DNA of 64,000 nt, taken from NCBI RefSeq assembly GCF_900176475.1, contig NZ_FWXX01000003.1, positions 186,001 to 250,000 of the forward strand, read 5' to 3'. Position numbers and translations under genes: made by a program. The notes beneath the pieces were generated by a model. It was not told the DNA's origin and did no database searches. It saw nothing but the letters and a program-made list of their open reading frames with translations. Numbering within the stretch: position 1 is the stretch's first letter; each line of letters starts with the position of its first letter. The DNA is from Tropicibacter naphthalenivorans. GTDB taxonomy: Bacteria > Pseudomonadota > Alphaproteobacteria > Rhodobacterales > Rhodobacteraceae. This document shows positions 25,892-35,044 of this stretch, in pieces.

Positions 25892-26176
25892 ATGGCTCTG
25901 ACGGAGATCGCAGAGAGAATGCAACGCGGGCTGGACAAGCGGCCCTTGGACCAGATCGTCAAGTTCGATTGCCGCGAAGCAGGCTCTATTACGCTGAAAA
26001 ACGGGCGTGCGCATCTGGCGGACCTGCCTGCCGATTGCACGATTCACATCTCTGCGGCGAACCTGGGCAAGTTGATGGACGGCAAGATGAACCCGATGGC
26101 GGGATTCGCCATGGGCAAGATTCGCGTGTCCGGCGATATGAGCGTTGCTATGAAGCTGGGGCAGCTTCTGGGCTGA
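25892..26176 (+). CDS. SCP2 sterol-binding domain protein
   Basis: A 94-residue single-domain protein of the SCP2 fold, which binds hydrophobic ligands. The C-terminal half is typical: CTIHISAANLGKLMDGKMNPM, then AMGKIRVSGDMSVAMKLGQLL. GGGAGG at 25881-25886 supports the ATG at 25892. The last 29 bases overlap the end of the convergent sulfotransferase-like gene. Its physiological ligand is unknown. Confidence 0.87.
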   Translation: MALTEIAERMQRGLDKRPLDQIVKFDCREAGSITLKNGRAHLADLPADCTIHISAANLGKLMDGKMNPMAGFAMGKIRVSGDMSVAMKLGQLLG

Positions 26177-26876
26177 TCTTGCGCGCGGCCATCTTTTCGT
26201 AATGCGGCATGGCCTCAAACGCCAGATCTAGCGCGCGGCCTGTCAGCTCTGGCAATGGCCCCTCTGGCCCGGCGAACCCCGTGCTGGCATGAACCGAGGC
26301 GTACCAATGCGGCGCCCAGACCCCGTCATAGGGCTTTGGCCCGGCTGGCCAGTTCAGCATCGCGTCGTCAAACGGCAGGTCCAAAGCGGCGCAAAGCTGG
26401 CGCAGCATCCCCTCGGGGTTGTCGCGAATATCGGCGCTGTCGATCACCACGGGCGTTTGGCCCAAGCCGCAAACGTGATCGTACAGCTCGGCCTGCGCGG
26501 CAAAGCCGATGTCCTCGGCGGTGGCCTGCGGATAGCCCTTGATAAAGCTCGCCACCACACGCGCCGGATGCCGGATCAGAAAGACGTTCACGCAGTCGGC
26601 CATGAAATCACGCGGGATGCCGTCGATCATGTGTTGGCACATATGCTTGTGATAGGAATGCTGCGGGTCGGGCTGAAGCAGGCTCTGTTCCACCTCGATT
26701 GCGCTTTGCGGACGGCTGATCTTGATCTCTCCGGCCATGGGGTGTTGCAACTTGGTCAGCCGCAAGTACGGCCCATAAAACGGCTCGTCGATGCAGGTCA
26801 TGTCGGCGCGATTGCCAAAGCTATACATCATCGCCGTCGACAGATTGCGCGGCCCGCTCCACATGGCGATCTTCAT
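26148..26876 (-). CDS. Sulfotransferase-like P-loop protein
   Basis: A 242-residue protein with the PAPS-dependent sulfotransferase fold features: an N-terminal SGPRNLSTAMMYSF (5-phosphosulfate-binding-like loop) and FLIRHPARVVASF (3-phosphate-binding-like motif) near residue 115. Homologues are often annotated as sulfotransferase family or beside branched-chain aminotransferases. The ATG at 26876 overlaps the aminotransferase stop (ATGA), so the two form an operon. The acceptor substrate is unknown. Enzymatic activity is inferred from the fold only. Confidence 0.75.
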   Translation of the reverse strand: MKIAMWSGPRNLSTAMMYSFGNRADMTCIDEPFYGPYLRLTKLQHPMAGEIKISRPQSAIEVEQSLLQPDPQHSYHKHMCQHMIDGIPRDFMADCVNVFLIRHPARVVASFIKGYPQATAEDIGFAAQAELYDHVCGLGQTPVVIDSADIRDNPEGMLRQLCAALDLPFDDAMLNWPAGPKPYDGVWAPHWYASVHASTGFAGPEGPLPELTGRALDLAFEAMPHYEKMAARKISPEAAPAS

Positions 26877-27769
26877 TGTGTGACAAGCTCCTTGTAGAGC
26901 GCCCGAATCCGTTTCGTCACAGGCCCCATCTGCCCGTCCCCGATCTGCCGCCCGTCGATCTCGCCCACCGGAGTCTGTGCGCCGAACGTCCCGGTCAAAA
27001 AGGCTTCGTCCGCGCCATAGGTGTCCACCAGCGAGTAATTGCGCTCGAACACCGGGATATCGTTGGCGCGGCACAGGTCGATGACCTTGGCCCGGGTGAT
27101 TCCGTTCATGCAGTAATCGCCGGTGCTGGTCCAAACCGCCCCCTTGCGCACGATGAAAAAGTTACAGGCGTTGGTGGTGTTCACAAAACCATGCACGTCG
27201 AGCATGAGCGCTTCGTCCGCGCCTGCCTTTTCCGCCGCGATACAGGCGAGGATGCAGTTAAGCTTGGAATGCGAGTTCAGCTTGGGGTCTTGGGTCATCG
27301 GCAGCCCGCGAATATGCGGCACTGTCGCAAGACGGATCGGGCGTGGGATCGAGGGCTTGGAATGCTCCATGATGATGACGATCGTCGGCCCCTGCGTGGA
27401 CAGCGCCGGATGCTGGAAGGGGCGCGATTTCACCCCCCGCGTCACCATCAACCGCGCGTGGGCGTCGGTGGTCATGCCGTTGGCGGTTTGCGTCTCTAAC
27501 ACGGCCTGAAACAACGCGTCGCGCGTCATGCCAATGTCCAGATCAATGGCCTTGGCGGCCTCGAATAGACGGTCCAGATGCTCATCCACAAAGGTCCAGC
27601 GTCCGTCGTACAGTCGCAGCCCTTCCCAGACGCCGTCGCCCAGCATGAAGCCTGAATCAAAGACGCTCACCACGGCCTCGGCGCGCGGTTTCAGCGTGCC
27701 ATTGACCCAGATCTGCACCGTCTCGTTGCGCGCATCTTCCTGCGCCTGATGTGTCGTGACCTTATCCAT
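26873..27769 (-). CDS. PLP fold-type IV aminotransferase (branched-chain/D-amino acid type)
   Basis: A 297-residue class IV aminotransferase. Family features are VSVFDSGFMLGDGVWEGLR near residue 35, the PLP lysine in SHSKLNCILACIAAEKAGAD, and the GITRAKVIDLC and EAFLTGTFG motifs. These do not decide between branched-chain, D-alanine and 4-amino-4-deoxychorismate-type activity. The start is the ATG at 27769. Coupling to a sulfotransferase-like gene suggests a shared substrate pathway. Confidence 0.85.
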   Translation of the reverse strand: MDKVTTHQAQEDARNETVQIWVNGTLKPRAEAVVSVFDSGFMLGDGVWEGLRLYDGRWTFVDEHLDRLFEAAKAIDLDIGMTRDALFQAVLETQTANGMTTDAHARLMVTRGVKSRPFQHPALSTQGPTIVIIMEHSKPSIPRPIRLATVPHIRGLPMTQDPKLNSHSKLNCILACIAAEKAGADEALMLDVHGFVNTTNACNFFIVRKGAVWTSTGDYCMNGITRAKVIDLCRANDIPVFERNYSLVDTYGADEAFLTGTFGAQTPVGEIDGRQIGDGQMGPVTKRIRALYKELVTQ

Positions 27770-27876
27770 GGCCCGCACGCTAGGCCCGCGCGGAGGGTCA
27801 CGCAAGCTCACCTTGTGGTGAGGCCCCTTACGCAGTGGAAAACTTAGCGTACCCTGCCTGAAAACTGGAGGGTTCC

Positions 27877-28500
27877 ATGAAACGATTGATGATGGCGGCG
27901 GCTCTGCTGCTGGGGTTCGGCGGCGCGGCGCAAGCGGCAGAGATCACCGTGGCAGGCGGCTGTTTTTGGTGCGTCGAGGCGGATTTCGAAAAGGTGCGCG
28001 GCGTGTCCGAGGCGGTGTCGGGATTTACCGGCGGCAGCGTCGCGAACCCGACTTATAAACAAGTGACGCGCGGCGGGACTGGACATTATGAGGCGGTGCG
28101 GATCACCTACAACCCCGCGCAGGTGTCCACCCGGCAGCTGTACGACCTGTTCTTCCGCTCGATTGATCCCACCGACGCGGGCGGGCAGTTCTGCGACCGG
28201 GGCGACAGCTATCGCACGGCCATTTTCGTCTCTAACCCGGCAGAAAAGCAAGCCGCCGAAGCCGCAAAATCCGCAGCAGAGGCGCAGCTTGGCCGCAAAA
28301 TCGTAACGCCGATCCTCCAAGCCAAAGCGTTCTACGACGCCGACGCATCACATCAGGATTACTACAAGGGCAACGGCCGCGTGGTCACCCGCTTTGGCAT
28401 CATCAAGCAAAGCGACGCCTACAAACGCTATCGCAACGCCTGTGGACGCGACCAACGGGTGCGCGAGCTGTGGGGCAATGAGGCGCCGTTTGCGGGCTGA
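27877..28500 (+). CDS. msrA: Peptide methionine (S)-sulfoxide reductase, exported
   Basis: A 207-residue MsrA that reduces methionine-S-sulfoxide in proteins. The catalytic motif GCFWC is at 28-32 (C29). Resolving cysteines are probably those near the C-terminus (NACGRD). Unlike most MsrA proteins it begins with a signal peptide (MKRLMMAAALLLGFGGAAQA), so it should act in the periplasm. No msrB is adjacent. The start is the ATG at 27877 with TGGAGGG upstream. Confidence 0.93.
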   Translation: MKRLMMAAALLLGFGGAAQAAEITVAGGCFWCVEADFEKVRGVSEAVSGFTGGSVANPTYKQVTRGGTGHYEAVRITYNPAQVSTRQLYDLFFRSIDPTDAGGQFCDRGDSYRTAIFVSNPAEKQAAEAAKSAAEAQLGRKIVTPILQAKAFYDADASHQDYYKGNGRVVTRFGIIKQSDAYKRYRNACGRDQRVRELWGNEAPFAG

Positions 28501-29376
28501 TCAGGCCACGTTAGGGTCGAATCTATGCACATCCCGCAGGTCGGGGATCACGTCGGCGGTCCCCTGCCGCGTCACCATCAGGGCGGCGGCCTTGGTCGCC
28601 AGGGTAATCGCCTGCGCCATGGGCAAACCGCGATCCAGACCCGCCAGCACGTAGCCGGTAAAGGTGTCCCCCGCCCCGGTGGTGTCCACGGGTGTAACGG
28701 GCAGAGCGGCGAAGTGCTTAATCTCGCCCTTGCAATACCAACGGCAGCCGTCCCCGCCCAGCGTCACGATCACGTCGCGGATGGGCAATGCCTCGGGGGC
28801 GAGGCCGGTGGCTTGCTGTAGCTGCTCGGCTTCGACCTGGTTCAGGAAGAGCAGATCAAGGTAGGGCAAGACCGCCTGCACGGCTTTCGCATCAAAGGGC
28901 GCAGCGGCGTAGGCCACCCGCATCCCCTTGGACTGCGCCATGCGCGCGCCCTCGGCCTGCAACACCGTTTCATTCTGCGTGACAAAGTAGTCGCCCTCTT
29001 CGGCTTGCGCCAAGGCAGAGATCAGCCCGGCGGTCGTCAAAGCAGCATTTGCGCCGGGATAGAGAATGATTGCGTTCTCGCCATCGTCATCCACGGCGAT
29101 GATTGCATGACCCGTCGGCTGGGCCAAAGTCTCGATATGGCGGGTGTCGACGCCGAACTCTGTCAGACGCTCAACCGCCCAAGCGCCATCGGCCCCAACC
29201 GCGCCGATATGGGTGCAGCGCGTCCCGGCGCGCGCGGCGGCCACGGACATGTTGGCCCCTTTGCCGCCCAAGCCCCGCTGGAACGACGTCGAGGCCAAGG
29301 TTTCCCCCGGCCCCGGCAAATGCGGCACCCGGTAAAACAGGTCCGCGTTGATTGATCCAAGGTTAAAGACAGTCAT
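28501..29376 (-). CDS. PfkB family carbohydrate kinase (ribokinase-like)
   Basis: A 291-residue sugar kinase. The N-terminal GGKGANMSVAAARAG motif (38-52) and the C-terminal DTTGAGDTFTGYV (catalytic D237) are both present. The overall pattern is closest to ribokinase, but the substrate is not certain. Its stop abuts the stop of msrA on the other strand with no bases between. No transporter or sugar-catabolic partner is adjacent. Confidence 0.87.
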   Translation of the reverse strand: MTVFNLGSINADLFYRVPHLPGPGETLASTSFQRGLGGKGANMSVAAARAGTRCTHIGAVGADGAWAVERLTEFGVDTRHIETLAQPTGHAIIAVDDDGENAIILYPGANAALTTAGLISALAQAEEGDYFVTQNETVLQAEGARMAQSKGMRVAYAAAPFDAKAVQAVLPYLDLLFLNQVEAEQLQQATGLAPEALPIRDVIVTLGGDGCRWYCKGEIKHFAALPVTPVDTTGAGDTFTGYVLAGLDRGLPMAQAITLATKAAALMVTRQGTADVIPDLRDVHRFDPNVA

Positions 29377-29389
29377 GCCAAGGCCCGCA

Positions 29390-29417
29390 GCTAGGGTGAA
29401 GTTGCCCCCACCCTAGC
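29390..29417. terminator. Hairpin between maeB and the kinase gene, possible terminator
   Basis: GCTAGGGTG (29390-29398) and CACCCTAGC (29409-29417) form a perfect nine-pair stem with a ten-base loop just after the maeB stop. There is no T run, so it may be a weak or factor-assisted terminator. Confidence 0.45.
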
Positions 29418-29424
29418 GCAGAAC

Positions 29425-31680
29425 TTAGCCGACTTTACAGGCCGCAAGAATCGCCATGTTCAGAATGTCGTTCGCCGTGGCGTTGGTCGAACAAATCTGG
29501 ATGGATTCGTCGACACCCGCGAGGATCGGCCCGATCACCGTCGCGCCCGCCATTTCCTGCATCAGCTTGACCGAGATCGAGGCCGAGTGCCGCGCCGGCA
29601 CCACAAGAATGTTCGCCGGGCCGGTCAACCGCTGGAAGGGATAGGGCTCTTGCGCCTTGGTGTTCAGCGCCACGTCGACGGTCATCTCGCCTTCGTACTC
29701 GAAGGTCACGCCGCGTTTGTCCAGCACGCGCGGGGCGATGTGCATCTTTTCGGCGCGCTCGGACACCGGGTAGCCAAAGGTCGAGAAGGACACAAAGGCC
29801 ACGCGCGGCTCCAGCCCCAAGTGCTTGGCGACACCGGCGGCGCGCTCTGCGATGTTGGCCAGATCCTCTTCGTTGGGCCATTCGTGCACCAGCGTGTCCG
29901 AAATCAGCACGATCCGCCCCTTGTGCAGCAGCGCGGTGACCCCGGCGGCACCCGCCTTGGCATCCGCGTCAAAGACGTGGTTGATCAGCTCCATCACGTG
30001 GGCGGACTTGCGCGTCGCCCCGGTGATCAGCCCGTCGCCGTGCCCATGCGCCAGCATCAGCGCCGCAAAGACGTGACGGTCGCGCGCGGCCAAACGGTGG
30101 ATGTCCTGACGGTCCATCCCCTTGCGCTGCAAACGGCTGTAAAGGAAATCCTTATAGGTGTCCAAGTGCCGCGAATTGCGGGCGTTCACCACTTCAAGCT
30201 CGCGCACTGCATCGCCAAGGCCCGCCTCTTCGAGCTTTTTCTTGACGTCATCCTCGCGGCCCACGACCAAAGCTTTGCCCAGACCGTTGCGCTGGTACAT
30301 GACGGCGGCGCGCAACACGCGCGGATCGTCGCCCTCGGCAAAGATCATGCGCGCCTGAGCGGCCCGCGCCCGCGCGTTGATCGACCGCAGGATCGAGGCG
30401 GTCGGGTCCATGCGGGTCATCAGGCCCGTGGTGTAGCCTTCCATATCGACGATCGGGCGACGCGCCGCGCCGGTGTCCATCGCCGCTTTGGCGACGGCGG
30501 GCGGGATGCGATAGATCAGACGCGGGTCGAACGGCGTCGGAATGATGTAATCGCGGCCAAAGCTCAGCGCCTTGCCATAGGCCAGCGCCACCTCGTCCGG
30601 CACGTCTTCGCGCGCGAGTTCCGCCAAAGCCTGCGCGCAGGCAATCTTCATCTCGTCGTTGATGGCGCGGGCGTGCACGTCTAGCGCGCCACGGAACAGG
30701 TAGGGAAAGCCCAGCACGTTGTTGACCTGGTTCGGGTAGTCCGAGCGGCCCGTGGCGACGATGGCATCGGCGCGCACCTCGTGCGCCTCTTCCGGCGTGA
30801 TCTCGGGATCGGGGTTCGCCATGGCGAAGATAACCGGGTTATCCGCCATGTTAGAGACCATTTCCTGCGTCACAGCCCCCTTGGCGGACACCCCAAGGAA
30901 GACGTCCGCGCCCTTCATTGCGTCTTCAAGCGTGCGCAGATCGGTGGCAACGGCATGCGCCGATTTCCACTGGTTCATGCCTTCGGTACGACCCTGATAG
31001 ATCACGCCCTTGGTGTCGCACATGATGCAGTTTTCGTGCCGCGCGCCCATGGATTTGATCAGCTCAAGGCACGCGATCCCCGCTGCGCCCGCGCCGTTCA
31101 GCACGATCTTGCAGTCTTCGATCTTTTTGCCGGAAATGTGCAGCGCGTTGATCAGACCGGCGGCGCAGATCACGGCGGTGCCGTGCTGGTCGTCGTGAAA
31201 GACCGGAATGTCCATTTCCTCTTTCAGGCGCTGCTCGATGATAAAGCACTCGGGCGCCTTGATGTCTTCGAGGTTGATGCCGCCAAAGGTCGGGCCCATC
31301 AGGCGCACGGCATTGCAGAACTCGTCCGGGTCCTCGGTGTCCAGCTCGATGTCGATAGAGTTCACGTCGGCAAAGCGCTTGAACAGCACGGCCTTGCCTT
31401 CCATCACCGGTTTCGACCCTAACGCGCCCAGATTGCCCAAACCCAGCACCGCGGTGCCGTTGGAAATCACCGCCACGAGGTTGCCCTTGTTGGTGTAGTC
31501 ATAGGCCAGCTCGGGATGCTCGGCGATGTCCTCGCAGGGGACGGCCACGCCGGGGCTGTAGGCCAGCGACAAATCGCGCTGGGTGGTCATGGGGACGGTC
31601 GCCTGGACCTCCCATTTGCCGGGGGTGGGTTCGAGGTGAAAGGCAAGCGCCTCTTCGCGGGTGATCTTAACTTTGGCCAT
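29425..31680 (-). CDS. maeB: NADP-dependent malic enzyme (malic enzyme-phosphotransacetylase fusion)
   Basis: A 751-residue enzyme converting malate to pyruvate with NADPH. Residues 1 to about 430 are the malic enzyme domain: SLAYSPGVAVPC, the catalytic GKAVLFKRFADV, FHDDQHGTAV, and the NADP fold GAGAAGIACLEL. Residues about 430-751 are a phosphotransacetylase-like domain (ITGATRKSAHVME and the closing GPILAGVD), as in MaeB, where it is regulatory and not catalytic. The start is the ATG at 31680, divergent from mutS across 82 bases. Confidence 0.95.
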   Translation of the reverse strand: MAKVKITREEALAFHLEPTPGKWEVQATVPMTTQRDLSLAYSPGVAVPCEDIAEHPELAYDYTNKGNLVAVISNGTAVLGLGNLGALGSKPVMEGKAVLFKRFADVNSIDIELDTEDPDEFCNAVRLMGPTFGGINLEDIKAPECFIIEQRLKEEMDIPVFHDDQHGTAVICAAGLINALHISGKKIEDCKIVLNGAGAAGIACLELIKSMGARHENCIMCDTKGVIYQGRTEGMNQWKSAHAVATDLRTLEDAMKGADVFLGVSAKGAVTQEMVSNMADNPVIFAMANPDPEITPEEAHEVRADAIVATGRSDYPNQVNNVLGFPYLFRGALDVHARAINDEMKIACAQALAELAREDVPDEVALAYGKALSFGRDYIIPTPFDPRLIYRIPPAVAKAAMDTGAARRPIVDMEGYTTGLMTRMDPTASILRSINARARAAQARMIFAEGDDPRVLRAAVMYQRNGLGKALVVGREDDVKKKLEEAGLGDAVRELEVVNARNSRHLDTYKDFLYSRLQRKGMDRQDIHRLAARDRHVFAALMLAHGHGDGLITGATRKSAHVMELINHVFDADAKAGAAGVTALLHKGRIVLISDTLVHEWPNEEDLANIAERAAGVAKHLGLEPRVAFVSFSTFGYPVSERAEKMHIAPRVLDKRGVTFEYEGEMTVDVALNTKAQEPYPFQRLTGPANILVVPARHSASISVKLMQEMAGATVIGPILAGVDESIQICSTNATANDILNMAILAACKVG

Positions 31681-31762
31681 CTGTCGTCCTGCCGTCGGAA
31701 TTCTGGTTTTACCTGTGGGTCAGCGCCCTTATTGTCACGCCAAACCGTCAGGGGAAAGATAC

Positions 31763-34411
31763 GTGAGCGCTAACAAAGGAAATAAAAGTACCGTCACACC
31801 GATGATGGCGCAATATTTGGAAATCAAGGCACAATATCCGGACGCTCTGCTGTTCTATCGGATGGGTGATTTCTACGAGATGTTCTTTGACGACGCGGTG
31901 GCGGCGTCCGAGGCGTTGGATATCGCGTTAACCAAGCGGGGTAAACACGACGGCGACGACATTCCCATGTGCGGCGTGCCGGTGCACGCGGCCGAGGGGT
32001 ATTTGCTGACGCTGATCCGCAAGGGGTTCCGCGTAGCCGTAGGCGAGCAGCTGGAATCGCCCGAAGAGGCCAAGAAGCGCGGCTATAAAGCTGTGGTCAA
32101 ACGTGACGTGGTGCGCCTGGTGACGCCCGGCACCCTGACCGAAGAGTCGCTGCTTGAGGCGCGCCGCCACAACTTTTTGGCCGCGTTGGGCCGGGTTAGA
32201 GACGATTGGGCGCTGTCGTGGTGCGATATTTCCACCGGCGCGTTTCACGTGATGCCCTTAGCGCAAGCCCGGATCGGCGCAGAGCTCGCGCGCTTGGCGC
32301 CGTCGGAACTGTTGGTCTCCGAAGGGGTCGAGGACGAGTTGCGCGAAGTCTTGGGCGACCTTGGGTTCGAGCCCACGGTCCTTGGCGCGGCATCTTTTGA
32401 TTCGACGGCGGCCGAGGGGCGGCTTGCGACCCTGTTCGGCGTGAAATCGCTGGCGGGTTTCGGCAGCTTTGAGCGCGCCGAGCTGTCGGCTATGGGCGCC
32501 TTGGTCGATTACCTGGACATCACGCAAAAGGGGCGCTTGCCGCTGTTGCAGCCCCCGCGCCAAGAGGCGGTCAGCCGGTTGATGCAGATCGACGCGGCGA
32601 CAAGGCGGAACCTGGAGCTGACGCACTCTATGCAAGGCGGGCGCGCGGGGTCGCTGTTGTCGGTGATCGACCGAACGGTGACGGCGGGCGGCGCGCGTCT
32701 ACTGGAACGGCGGGTCTCGTCGCCCTCGCGCGAGTTGGATGTGATCCGCGAGCGGCTGGACGCTGTGCGCTGGGGCGTCGAAGGCACGTGGTCCGATACC
32801 TTGCGCGAGGCGCTGCGCCGCGTGCCCGATCTGGACCGCGCCTTGTCGCGTCTGGGTCTGGATCGAGGTGGTCCGCGCGATCTTGCCGCTGTCAGGAACG
32901 CCTTGGCCGAGGCCGATACCGTCTCTGGGCGGCTCGAAGGCGTCGACCTTCCAGAGCTTTTGGGCCGGAGTAGAGACTGTTTGACCGGTCACGACGCCCT
33001 TTTGGACCTGCTCGAAGCCGCCTTGATCGCCGAGCCGCCGTTGATGGTGCGCGACGGCGGCTTTATCGCGCCGGGGTACGACGAGGCGCTCGATTCCGCC
33101 CGCGAGCTGCGCGACGAAGGGCGTGGCATCATCGCCAAGATGCAGGGAGAATACTCCCAAGAGACCGGCATCGGATCGCTAAAGATCAAACATAACAACG
33201 TCTTGGGCTACTTTATTGAAGTGACCGCCACCCACGCCGACAAGATGCACACCCTTGGCGATCGGTTCATCCACCGTCAGACCACGGCGAACCAGGTGCG
33301 CTTTACCACCGTGGAGCTGTCCGAGCTGGAAACGCGGATCCTGAACGCCGGGGCCGAGGCCCTGGAGATCGAAAAGCGTCTCTATGACACCTTGAAAGCC
33401 GCAATTCTGGATGTGGCCCCTGCCCTTTCGGAACTGGCTTTGGCGCTGGCGGAATTCGATCTGGCGCTTGGATTGGCGGAACTGGCGCGCTCGCGCGATT
33501 GGTGCCTGCCCACTGTCGACAACAGCCGCGCGTTTCACGTGGAACGTGGTCGCCACCCGGTCGTCGAGGCAGCGCTGCAAAAGGCGGGTGAGCCGTTCAT
33601 CGCCAACGATTGCGACCTGAACGCCAGCGCAGACCGTGCCAGCGTCACCCTGCTGACCGGCCCCAACATGGCGGGTAAGTCGACCTATCTGCGGCAGAAC
33701 GCGCTTATCGCGCTGCTGGCGCAGATGGGCAGCTATGTCCCGGCTGAACGCGCGCATATCGGTCTGGTCAGCCAGATCTTTAGCCGCGTCGGCGCGAGCG
33801 ACGATCTGGCGCGAGGCCGCTCGACCTTTATGGTCGAAATGGTCGAAACCGCCGCGATCCTCAATCAGGCGGACGAGCGCGCCTTGGTGATTCTTGACGA
33901 GATCGGGCGTGGCACGGCGACCTATGACGGGCTCAGCATCGCTTGGGCGACGCTGGAGCATCTGCACGAAGTCAACCGCGTGCGCGGCCTGTTCGCGACG
34001 CATTACCACGAGATGACCGTGCTGGCGGGCAAGCTGGAGGGCGTCAAGAACGCCACCGTCGCCGTCAAGGAATGGGAGGGCGACGTGATCTTCCTGCACG
34101 AGGTCAAGGACGGTGCCGCCGATCGCAGCTACGGTGTTCAGGTCGCGCAGCTGGCGGGCCTGCCCAAGCCGGTGATCGCGCGGGCGCGCGCGGTTCTTGA
34201 GGCTTTAGAGAAAGGTGAACGCGACCGGACCTCGCCCAAGGCCTTGATCGACGATCTGCCGCTGTTCAGCGCCGCCGCGCGAGAAGAGCCTAAGCCAGAG
34301 CAAAAAGGCCCGTCCGCGGTGGAACAGAGACTGTCGGGCATCAATCCTGACGATCTGTCCCCGCGCGAAGCGCTACAGGCGCTTTATGAGCTCAAGGGAC
34401 TGGTCAGCTAA
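31763..34411 (+). CDS. mutS: DNA mismatch repair protein MutS
   Basis: An 882-residue mismatch sensor. The mismatch-contacting FYE is at 37-39 (GDFYEMFF). The ATPase Walker A GPNMAGKST is at about 633-641, followed by the signature STFMVEM and Walker B LVILDEIGRGT. The best start is the GTG at 31763 (VSANKGNKSTVTPMMAQYL), with AGGGGAAAG at 31750-31758. An ATG at 31661 would overlap maeB and add an unrelated extension. Two 13-of-16 matches to parS occur inside or just after the gene. Confidence 0.95.
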   Translation: MSANKGNKSTVTPMMAQYLEIKAQYPDALLFYRMGDFYEMFFDDAVAASEALDIALTKRGKHDGDDIPMCGVPVHAAEGYLLTLIRKGFRVAVGEQLESPEEAKKRGYKAVVKRDVVRLVTPGTLTEESLLEARRHNFLAALGRVRDDWALSWCDISTGAFHVMPLAQARIGAELARLAPSELLVSEGVEDELREVLGDLGFEPTVLGAASFDSTAAEGRLATLFGVKSLAGFGSFERAELSAMGALVDYLDITQKGRLPLLQPPRQEAVSRLMQIDAATRRNLELTHSMQGGRAGSLLSVIDRTVTAGGARLLERRVSSPSRELDVIRERLDAVRWGVEGTWSDTLREALRRVPDLDRALSRLGLDRGGPRDLAAVRNALAEADTVSGRLEGVDLPELLGRSRDCLTGHDALLDLLEAALIAEPPLMVRDGGFIAPGYDEALDSARELRDEGRGIIAKMQGEYSQETGIGSLKIKHNNVLGYFIEVTATHADKMHTLGDRFIHRQTTANQVRFTTVELSELETRILNAGAEALEIEKRLYDTLKAAILDVAPALSELALALAEFDLALGLAELARSRDWCLPTVDNSRAFHVERGRHPVVEAALQKAGEPFIANDCDLNASADRASVTLLTGPNMAGKSTYLRQNALIALLAQMGSYVPAERAHIGLVSQIFSRVGASDDLARGRSTFMVEMVETAAILNQADERALVILDEIGRGTATYDGLSIAWATLEHLHEVNRVRGLFATHYHEMTVLAGKLEGVKNATVAVKEWEGDVIFLHEVKDGAADRSYGVQVAQLAGLPKPVIARARAVLEALEKGERDRTSPKALIDDLPLFSAAAREEPKPEQKGPSAVEQRLSGINPDDLSPREALQALYELKGLVS

Positions 34412-34436
34412 GACAATCGTTAAACGTGAAACAAAA

Positions 34437-34459
34437 AAGGCGGGGAAATTCCCCGCCTT
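34437..34459. terminator. Bidirectional terminator between mutS and grpE
   Basis: AAGGCGGGG (34437-34445) and CCCCGCCTT (34451-34459) form a perfect nine-pair stem with a five-base loop. On the minus strand it continues into six T in total, ending the hrcA-grpE transcript. It also lies 26 bases after the mutS stop. Confidence 0.88.
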
Positions 34460-34483
34460 ACGTCGTTTTGTGAAGGTAAAACC

Positions 34484-35035
34484 TTAACCCGGCATCGAGC
34501 TGACACCGACCTGCGCCGGACGCAGCAAACGGTCGTTCAGCAAAAAGCCCTCGGCGGAAACCTGGATGATGTCGCCGGCCTTGGTACCGGGCAGCGGAGC
34601 TTCGAACATCGCTTCGTGTTCCTTGGGGTCGAACCGGTCACCGACCTGCGGGCTGATGCGCGTCACGCCGTGGCGGTCAAACACGTTCAGCAGCTCTTTG
34701 AGCGTCAGTTCAACACCTTCGACCAGCGCATTCGAGGCCTCAGCCCCCTCTTCCTTGGCTGCGGCCAGTGCGCGGTTCAGGTTGTCATACACAGGCAGCA
34801 AGTCGCGGGCGATGCGTGTGCCGCCATAGGCGTTTGCCTCTTGGCGATCCTTGGCGGCACGCTTGCGGGCGTTTTCCGCGTCAGCCAGCGCGCGCATGAA
34901 CTTGTCTTTGTACTCGTCCCGCTCGGCGCGCAGCGAATCGATTTCGATGGCCTCGTCATCCATCTCTTCGGTCTCGTATGCTTCGGCCTCGGCGGCTTCG
35001 ATATCGTCCAGGAACTCGTCTTTGTTCTCTGCCAT
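34484..35035 (-). CDS. grpE: Nucleotide exchange factor GrpE
   Basis: A 183-residue cochaperone of DnaK. The long acidic N-terminal coiled coil (about 1-60) leads into the family core DKFMRALADAENARKRAAKD, then RDLLPVYDNLNRAL. The C-terminal beta domain contains GDRFDPKEHEAM and the ending LRPAQVGVS. GAGGTGAAAC precedes the ATG at 35035. It follows hrcA by nine bases, the common alphaproteobacterial hrcA-grpE operon. Confidence 0.95.
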   Translation of the reverse strand: MAENKDEFLDDIEAAEAEAYETEEMDDEAIEIDSLRAERDEYKDKFMRALADAENARKRAAKDRQEANAYGGTRIARDLLPVYDNLNRALAAAKEEGAEASNALVEGVELTLKELLNVFDRHGVTRISPQVGDRFDPKEHEAMFEAPLPGTKAGDIIQVSAEGFLLNDRLLRPAQVGVSSMPG

Positions 35036-35044
35036 GTTTCACCT

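Noticed and set aside
31661-31762. Longer MutS start at 31661
   Set aside because: It overlaps maeB and adds an unrelated hydrophobic peptide; the GTG at 31763 has a good ribosome binding site.
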